Shown here: piece by piece, positions 56,591 to 64,000 of the stretch
Layout: each line of letters begins with the position of its first letter
Position numbering within the stretch: the stretch's first letter is position 1
Source of the DNA: Myotis daubentonii
Taxonomy: Eukaryota > Chordata > Mammalia > Chiroptera > Vespertilionidae
Reading direction: 5' to 3'
DNA length: 64,000 nucleotides
Assembly: GCF_963259705.1 (NCBI RefSeq)
Contig: NC_081840.1
Location: 147,719,549 to 147,783,548, forward strand
Translations under genes and position numbers: made by a program
The notes under the pieces: model-generated
The model's input: only the letters and a program-made list of their open reading frames with translations
What the model was told of the DNA's origin: nothing
Database searches by the model: none

Positions 56591-59500
56591 GAAGGAACAT
56601 CTGCTTCTTTGCCAACAAAGGGAAATAATGTGACATAAGCTTCTTTAATCATTGGCTTGAGAAAGTGTCTTCCAAGATAGAATTTTGAAGCTGGAAGGAC
56701 ATCAGAAACCCTGAGGTCCAGTGACCTCATTAACAAAGACCCTGAGTTATGCGCCCAAGGTCACCAGAAGTTTTGTAGCAGAGCCAGGATTAGAACTAGT
56801 TTTGATGATAAAATAAATACAAACTAGCACATTTGGGAATTTCAAATCCAGACTTTCAAACAGGACTGTCCCCAAAATGGGCACCCTTGTTTGGTGCCCT
56901 GGGGCATAAGTCTAATGGTTGAGAGATTGCCCCCCCCCACTCCCCACTTCATGATAAAGGGGGCTTAGTAATTTTTTTTTCTTGAATCTAACTATAGCAT
57001 CATAGGAACATAAATATGAACATGCATTTCTAGCACACAGAGACCCTGGTTTAGGAAACTTTTAGGTTATTCTTATAAAACATTTCCTAACGAGAAAAAG
57101 GAAGCACCTGCGGTGCCACCACGTTTCCATCACTAAGGGTCACCCTCGTGCCTGAGCCCTGTGCCCTCAGGCTGGCTCTTGGCCTTTGGCCTGCGTCTGG
57201 CCTTCCGCGGGGCTTCATTTCCTTCTCACTGACCCAAGTGCCTACAGGATGTGGGCCTTTGTCCTGAAAATGGCAGGGCTCTTTCTTGACCCCTCAATTC
57301 AGGGAAGAGAGAGGACGGCAATGGGACCATCAGCCTGCCAGGATGTGAGGGTAGGGCCACAGCGATCCTTTTCTGGCTGAGATTTTTATATGCACTTTTA
57401 GCAAGTCAAAAAGGGTGGCCTCTCAACATTTTTATCATTTTCAAAAAAATTTTCCATGCATCATGTTTGGGACCAGGAAGGAATGTTGAACATTTTCTTA
57501 TAAAGAGGAGTCGATTATGGGTCCTCAGTCCCACCGAGAGCTCCCTGGGGGAAGACGGCCTGGCAGCCAGGACCAGCTGCTGCCCTTTGATGAGTGAGGT
57601 CTACGCTGCAAACTGGACTGAGGAGGAACCAGAGGGCTGGGTGGCCTCTCCGGGAGCCTCTGAGCAGAGCCATCACCCAGTCTAAGTTGGCTTAGCGCGA
57701 GGGCGTCCTCTGAAGAATAGTTTTAATGCTTATGAACATGTCTTTGTAAAATAAAAACTGTGGCCCTTTAATGTTCATAAGATTCACTGTTAGTAACAGT
57801 TTCTCGGGGGAAATGGTTGGCTAGCTTTGGACATCAGTGGTAAGGTATGTTTCCAGTTCGGGGCCTGTTACATGGTGCAGTGTGGGGCACGGTGTGGCCA
57901 GATCCTGGATCTGCAAACGTATACAGTTGGGGGTATAACAGATTCCCCACTGGGTGTTGTAGAGGAAGTTTTCTGACTTGTCAACATGTCAACTTTGAGA
58001 AGCTCATTTCAGACTCAACCACTAATTGGTGGAGAGGATAGAACTCATCTGTTAGTCACGGCTTACACAATACACTCTGCTTTCTCTCGTGGTCTTCACG
58101 TTACACTTTTCACACATTGAAACAAGTTTTTTTCTTGTCCCACCTTGATTTAATCCCTTTAACATTTCAACTTAAGTAACTAACCAGTTAAGCCTACCAA
58201 AAGCCAAGTGTGGCTAATTTTGTGGGACCAATTTTCTTGTAAACAGGCACTGGTGATACATAAATAGTAACCTACAATGTGCTTTGAGCAATGGGAGCAT
58301 TGCTGTTCTCAACCCACTTGTTTGTGTAAATTATATTTTTAAAATCAGTCTTAATATTTTGTAATCACAGTTTTTATTTCTACAGCAGAAATGTTAACTC
58401 CTGAAAGACAGAAAAATCCCGTCATTGGCATGAATTCAATGTTTTATCTAAAATCACCATCTGCAGCTGCTGCAGAATTAACCGGAATACATGATTTTTG
58501 GAATGAAACAGACTTGGGTTCTAGTGCTCAGCCCGCTCTGCCTGTGCACCCTCAAGGATTGACTTCTGGGTGCACCTGGCACATGGGCAAAACCATGGCC
58601 CCTCGTCCACAGGGCTGCCGATGAACAAAATGATGGCTGTCCCAGGCTGAGGGTGGTGCTGTGTAGTAGGCTAATTGTGACCACCCCGCTCCTCTGCCCA
58701 ATTTGGAAGGAAGCCAGAGTTCTTCACCGCCCGCAGGCTTACCGAGGCCTAGGTATTTCACATGTGGGGGGCGGGGGTGCTGACTATTGGGAAGGGCCCA
58801 CGAGTCTTATAAAGGAGAGTCTTAGAAGTGAAGTGCAGGGCCGCCTGGTAAGAAGGTAAGTGGTGGAGCGTCACCCCCCACAGCCGCTCCGCAAGGTCTT
58901 CCCCGAGCTCCCTGGGAAGCTGGTCAGGCTGGTCGGCTGGTCGGCTACTCGGGAGGGAAGCGAGGCAGGAAAGCTCCCAGGGAGCTGCAGGCGTGGCTGT
59001 CACTTGGGCAAGTTACATTTTGTGAGTGGGTGGTAGACTGGATGATGTAAGACCCCGGAAGAACAAGTGCGGAGGAGAGAAGGTCCCAAGATTTTCCCAA
59101 CGTGGTAGCTGGGGAAGTGATGCTGGAATATGAACAGAAGAAAAGTTGGGCTTTCATCCGGTCATAATGTAGTTGGTCAAGGCAAAGCCCTCTGCATGGT
59201 GGTGGGATGATGCAGGCCTTGCTGGAGCCGGTGGGTGTCTGAATGGGGGTCTCCACGCCTCAGCAAGATGCCTCAGCCTCCTACCTGGGATACCCCACCA
59301 GGGAAATGCAGTCAGTGTTCCGGCGACAGGGCCCAGAAGGCGGGAACTGAGGAGCCAGAACCAGCATGGGGAGGAAGACATGCTTGGACTAAGGTTTCCG
59401 TTTGGGGTGGTTTGAAGGACTGACCCCTAAATGCCTCTTTCTGGGGCCATGTGGAGGTTTGGAGGCACATCTGGGAAGGTAGGTTCCTAGAGCTTTTGAG

Positions 59501-60187
59501 CCTCAATGCTCCAGTTTAGGAAGGGGGATGGAACCATCACGTGGATTTGTGGCGGGACCACCGCTGTCTTGCTCTGCTGCGTCTGCAATCTGGTTCGAGT
59601 CCCGGGGAAGAGACAGCGGCCCTCAGACCGCTCCCAGGTGAGCAGCTCTTGTTGACTGGTGTCAGGTGAAGGGTGGTGCACGAGGGAGGGAAGCGGTCAG
59701 GAGCTGTTACCCAAGCTCATCCTGGTCTGAGACCAACTGCCCCTTCAGCACTCCCCTCTCTTGTGGGCTCTGCCAATGGCTGGCATGACGGCCTTCAGTC
59801 CTAGGCCTATGGTAGTTATTAACGCTTATGTTTTGATTTTTCTCTGCTGTCCTGCCTTTCCTGTTCAGTCTCCTGTGTGTCGGGGTTCTCTTGCTAGGAG
59901 AGAACTAGTTGATAGCATCCTTTTACTAAAATTACAGCTCTGTCTAATGGTGGGTGGTCAGGGAGGGACAGCACATCTCACTCCCCGACCTGCGGTTTGC
60001 AGCCCATCCCTCCCCACGGACCACAGCCTTGGTGGGACTCTGCACTCCAGGGTTTCTGATCTCCACTTGAAATTCCCCTTCCGTAAGGTACGAGGCGGGA
60101 AAGACTGAAGAGAAGAATAGAGACAGGCATCCAAAAGCTTCAGTAAAAGTTGGAGTGGCCACATATGAAGAGGGTTGCATTGGGATT
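56591..60187. other. 3' flank of HADH, no gene seen
   Basis: An old MIR-like or related fragment at about 56690-56800 (CAAGGTCACCAGAAGTTTTG, AGCCAGGATTAGAACTAG, reversed). The remainder is single-copy-looking; frames of 60-115 codons show no known domain. No LEF1 exon is recognised. Confidence 0.4.
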
Positions 60188-60199
60188 GAAAGCTCATGA

Positions 60200-60426
60200 G
60201 CCCAGCCAGTGTGTGGCTCAGTGGTTGAGTGTCCACCTATGAACCAGGAGGCCACAGTTTGATTCCCGGTCAGGGCACATGCCTGGGTTGCAGGCTCCAT
60301 CCCCCGTGTGGGGTGTGCAGGAAGTAGCTGATCCATGATTCTCTCTTATCATTGATGTTTCTATTTCTCCCTTTCCCCCTGAAATCAATAAAAATATTTT
60401 TTTAAATAGTTTTTTAAAGGAAAAAA
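60200..60426 (+). mobile_element. Ves SINE with target-site duplications
   Basis: GCCCAGCCAGTGTGTGGCTC head, GTTTGATTCCCGGTCAGG B box, CT tract and AATAAAAATATTTTTTT tail. Flanked by GAAAGCTCATGA (60188-60199) and GAAAACTCATGA (60427-60438). Confidence 0.92.
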
Positions 60427-62339
60427 GAAAACTCATGAAAACGGGCCAGTTTTTGTGAGGGCTGCTGGATGGGTTCCAGTTCTCTGGGACCAGACACCCA
60501 GGAAAGATCAGCCCAGCTGACTGGAACCTTAGAACCAGGGTAGGCACAGCCTGTGACGGATGAAACTGCCGCAGGCAGCCCCAGGAGCGCTGTGCAGGCC
60601 TTGCTCTGTGAATGCTCAGGGGGATGCGAGCTGGTGTGGAGGGCAAGCTGGGCTTTAAAACCCTGGGTTGCCTTTCTGCAATTGAACAGCAGGGGTCTGA
60701 CCTAACTTTGGTAGAATCTCTAACAACAACAGGCCGATTGGTGGGGCTCCATTCTGCTTTGGTGGCCTCTACCTTCTTCCTTTGGGAGAAAACATGGTTC
60801 AATTGAGAGATTCAAGTTAGAGATGGAAAAGAGGAAATGACTAATTCCACTGGAGTGCAAAGTGAAACAGTTAAGCAGTGTGATTGCCTACTCAGTTAAG
60901 CAGTGTTATTCAATCTGGCACATCACACATTTCCTACCAATTTCTCCCATTTATTTAAGGGAAGTAAAAATTTTAATGAATTTAGCTGGTAACATCTTAA
61001 GCTATTACAGATTAAGAAAAATACTTAGTAAACACATTGGTGTAGATGACCCAGTGCAGTCCAAACCCTAATCATTTTCCGTAAGTATTTCCTTGATTTT
61101 TGGTCCAGACAGATTGGTTAGGCTTGGTTACCAATTGCTTCCATGGACAGAAGAAATATGTTCACATGTTCTACGGCTATAGGCAGTACAAAAACAATTT
61201 TTTTTACACTGAGCAAAGAAAGTATGTTTAATAACAAATTACAAAGCAGTTCAAGGAGAAATTCATTTATTAGTTATTTCCTATCTGGCAGGCGTCTCCT
61301 TTGTAGAGGTCAGTGGTCCTCATTTAGCCCACAGGGAGGCATGCCCAGAGACGTGGGTGCCTGGCACCCGGCAGTGGTGGGAGTGGGTGTTGTCCGGCTC
61401 TGTGACTCCAAACCAGGCCTTTCCTGCTGCACCACCCCCTTCCTAACATAGAGCTGGTTTTTAAAGTCCAACTTACTATCTAGCAACAGAATGCCTGTAC
61501 ATTCTAACACGTGAGGTGGCGAGGAAGCTTGCAAACAGTGCAAACACTTTGCTGGTGCACCATTCAGCATAGCCCAATGGCAGGTGTTCAGTGATAAGTA
61601 CTGAATGAGGGTGCTGGGCATTTCTCTTACACCAGTTGCTGTGCCCCCCAATGCTGCCTATGATAAACAACATTAGCATTGTTTCTCAAACAGGGCAATA
61701 AGTGAATAGCCAGTGTTTCCTTGAGTTCTTCAAGTTTTACCTTAAATTAATTCTATATTACCTGATATGTATAAAGTTCTAACTTGGGTTGTCTCGTGTG
61801 AGTAATGTTTATTTTCAGTAGCTGCTCTTATATGCCCTTCGCCTAGCCTCCCTCACCACCACTCCTGGCAGCAGAGGAGGAGAATATGGGTTTTCCCATT
61901 AAAGAGGCGCGGAAGTTTAGCAACTTCCAAAATGGTGCCCACTAAGTGAGAGCCGACAAAATCAATGATCTTATTTTCCCCCTAATACACTTATGCAAGC
62001 ATTTAGACTCACATCCTTCTATTCCTATGAAAATGCTTAATTGCAAACCACCCTATTACAAAGCAGTTCAAAGTTTGGTGTGTATGTCTGTCTGTATCCC
62101 TGGAAGTTAAGGCAGCTCCTAAAGTTCTCAGCATGAGAGAGAACATTCCATGGGAAATAGGGTAAATGTAGTTTGTACAACTACTGTCATGTGGAATTTG
62201 CTTCCCTTTTCTGCCAGAACATGCGTTGCTCCCTCGTGATTTTTCTCCTTTAAAAGGAAAGACACACAGACATCTCATTATTGCTCCTGGGCCCTGAGTA
62301 GAGGTTTTCGTATTGTTGCAGCCTTAGACCAAACTATAG
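60427..62339. other. Intergenic interval, nothing recognised
   Basis: Single-copy-looking sequence; no supported gene or repeat. Confidence 0.35.
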
Positions 62340-62414
62340 AGGGGAAAAAATATTGTACTTGGGACATCTGTAGTCAAGAACCTGTTCAAAGGCTCCTTCC
62401 AGCTAAATGGGTCC

Positions 62415-62786
62415 TTGCCAGCAACCCTAGCAACCAAACAAATTAAACCAGGAGAAAACACCCCTCCTAAGGGCCAGTGTGCCAACTGTGGCCTCACAGA
62501 AAGGCTGGTTCCCAGAAAAAAAGGCGGGCCATCGTCCTCTCGAGGCACGCCATCGGCTCTGAGCCTGCTGCAAGGAAGAAAGCCAAGTCACCCAGACCAG
62601 CAGGAGCAGTGGCTGGAGGAGCCCCTCTGCCCAGCTGTCCAGGAGAGCTTCCCTTGGCCTGTACCTCCAGGGGCTCTTGACTCTCCTTCCCCAGAACCCG
62701 CGGCAGCAGAAAGCAGGATTTGGGCTGAACGGGCCAGGCTTCAGCACTGCATTGACATCAAAGGTCTCTGGGAAAAGTTATCCTGA
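62415..62786 (+). pseudogene. 123-codon open frame, possibly a decayed ERV gag fragment
   Basis: The frame is open for 123 codons and contains a Cys-x2-Cys pair (QCANCGL) followed by a basic stretch, which resembles the start of a retroviral nucleocapsid zinc knuckle. The later His and Cys of a knuckle are absent. A +1 frame beginning near 62560 is Cys- and Lys-rich, as a frameshifted second knuckle could be. No LTR, protease or pol is seen nearby. It could equally be a chance open frame; I do not claim a functional gene. Confidence 0.25.
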
Positions 62787-62805
62787 AAGCAAAATAAAAA
62801 ATGAA

Positions 62806-63015
62806 GGGGGGCCCTAGCCAGCTTGGCTCAGTGGCTAGAAGGTTGGCCTGCAGACTGAAGGGTCGCAGGTTCTATTCCAGTCAAGGGCATGTGCCTCGGT
62901 TGTGGACTCGGGATGTGGGGGAGGTAACCAATCGATGTGTCTGCCTCATATCGATGTTTCTGTCTCTCCCTCTCCCTTCCACGCTCTCTAAAAAGTCAAT
63001 GGAAAAATATCCTCA
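62806..63015 (+). mobile_element. Ves SINE
   Basis: GCCCTAGCCAGCTTGGCTCA head, GGTTCTATTCCAGTC B box, CATATCGATGTTTCTGTC, CT tract and AAAAAGTCAATGGAAAAA tail. Confidence 0.9.
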
Positions 63016-63489
63016 ATGAAAAAACAAGAAGAGGGGACTGGGTTTGGGGAAGGAGCCACTGGCTCAGAGAGGATGCAAACCCATTTCTTTCAACATCGTT
63101 ATTCATTCTCTGTGTGTGAAAATTGTGGAGGGGGAACCCATGGAGAGGCTTGCGCAAGGCTCGATCCTCAGCTCTGTAGCCTTGCTGTCTACTTAATGGA
63201 CAGGCTTTTTTTATTCATGGGTTTATTTCTAAGATCCAGAAGAGCCGATTAATATGTTGCTACAACCCCTCCCCACAATAAAAGCAACAATGTCACCTCT
63301 TACATTATTTTGTTGGATTTTCTAGTCAGCTCCTGAAAAAAGCATGGTGGGGCTTCAGGTATAACTACTTGGTTGATGTATATTAAAAAAGCTCAGATAA
63401 TTTTCAAATGAATATGAAACCTTTATAAAAAGTAGGTCCCCTGAACATAAAATAGACATTTTCCCCTGGTTCAAGTTAGGACTAAATGA

Positions 63490-63960
63490 AGAGGAATTGG
63501 CGAGATTCCAGAGGATAGTAATAAAAATGATTAAAGGACTGATGATGAAAGGTTCAAGGAGTTGGGATTACTTAGCCTGGAGAAGAGAAATTTGAGGGGT
63601 GATTTAATGGCAATCTTCAAGTACAGTATGTGGAGGGTTATTACAAGTATGGTAGCCAGCTGTTCCCCAGCTGTATTGAAGGTTGAAAAAAAGAGATAGG
63701 ATTTCAACTAGAGACTTAAGTTAGACCAATGGTATGAATGGTCCTCATGCTATCTCAATGGATGGGAAACCACCATGGAAAACCATGAAATACTGACGTT
63801 TGAAATGCAAAATGTGTATTTTTGGCTAAGTCAGATACCAACCTATATGCTAGTAGTGTAACAAAAGGGAGAATTCTAGAATACAAACTCAATACTGGGG
63901 AAATGTTGACTTTGGGGAGACTAGAGGGAGTTAAAACCTTCCTTCGGCACAGGGACACCT
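63490..63960 (+). mobile_element. Ancient CR1/L3-like LINE relic
   Basis: The stretch with AAAGGTTCAAGGAGTTGGGA, TTAGCCTGGAGAAGAGAAAT and TTGAGGGGTGATTTAATGGC matches the conserved end of CR1-type LINE reverse transcriptase as I remember it from amniotes. Heavily decayed, with an uncertain right edge. Confidence 0.5.
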
Positions 63961-64000
63961 TGACCTGGCGACCCAGTTTGAGAAGCAATGAGCTATGAAG

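Noticed and set aside
61000..64000. 3' end of LEF1 on the minus strand
   Set aside because: Expected downstream of HADH by human synteny, but I could not recognise any coding exon or 3' UTR text; the gene probably starts beyond the window.

Overview
This is nuclear DNA from a mammal, almost certainly a vespertilionid (evening) bat. Ves-type tRNA-derived SINEs sit on both strands. At least eight Helitrons of the HeliBat type are present (5' TC, 3' hairpin and CTAG). There are several short hAT DNA transposons, one of which matches the horizontally transferred SPIN (Space Invaders) family. Widespread DNA-transposon activity together with HeliBat-type Helitrons is the known signature of this bat family. 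The calls rest on sequence recognition only; no database was searched.

The only protein-coding gene I can support is HADH, mitochondrial medium/short-chain L-3-hydroxyacyl-CoA dehydrogenase, on the + strand. All eight coding exons are present: 9170-9301, 32531-32659, 35755-35912, 39698-39824, 42803-42892, 49121-49193, 54538-54654 and 55570-55688. All introns have GT-AG ends, the phases agree across every junction, and the joined frame is 945 nt (314 codons plus stop), the length of the human enzyme. Start, stop, NAD-binding glycine loop and the four active-site residues (Ser149, His170, Glu182, Asn220 of the precursor) are intact. A CpG-island promoter with an E-box, a CCAAT box, GC boxes and a full CRE precedes exon 1. 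A 3' UTR with two possible poly(A) signals follows exon 8.

Layout: 1-3670 is an old L1 cut up by one SINE and three Helitrons. 3670-8800 is upstream flank with a MIR, a younger 5'-truncated L1 with clear target-site duplications, and a Ves SINE split by a hAT element. 8800-9480 is the promoter and exon 1. 9302-32530 is intron 1 (23 kb), with a nested L1-in-L1 complex at 17.7-22.2 kb and a cluster of DNA transposons at 29.7-31.5 kb. 32.5-55.7 kb holds exons 2-8. Intron 5 contains a deeply nested block (MIR > Helitrons > ERV solo LTR, plus a SINE). 56.6-64 kb is intergenic. In human the HADH neighbours are CYP2U1 upstream and LEF1 downstream; I recognise no exon of either here, so the window is essentially one gene plus flanks.

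I did not find an undescribed gene system. The most notable items are the SPIN relic, an exact 11-bp duplication that places two candidate splice donors at the end of exon 6, a target site apparently used for two successive retroposon insertions, the nested solo LTR with internal repeats, Helitrons carrying perfect 18-bp palindromes in a 24-bp array, and a 69-bp hAT miniature element with perfect 8-bp duplications.
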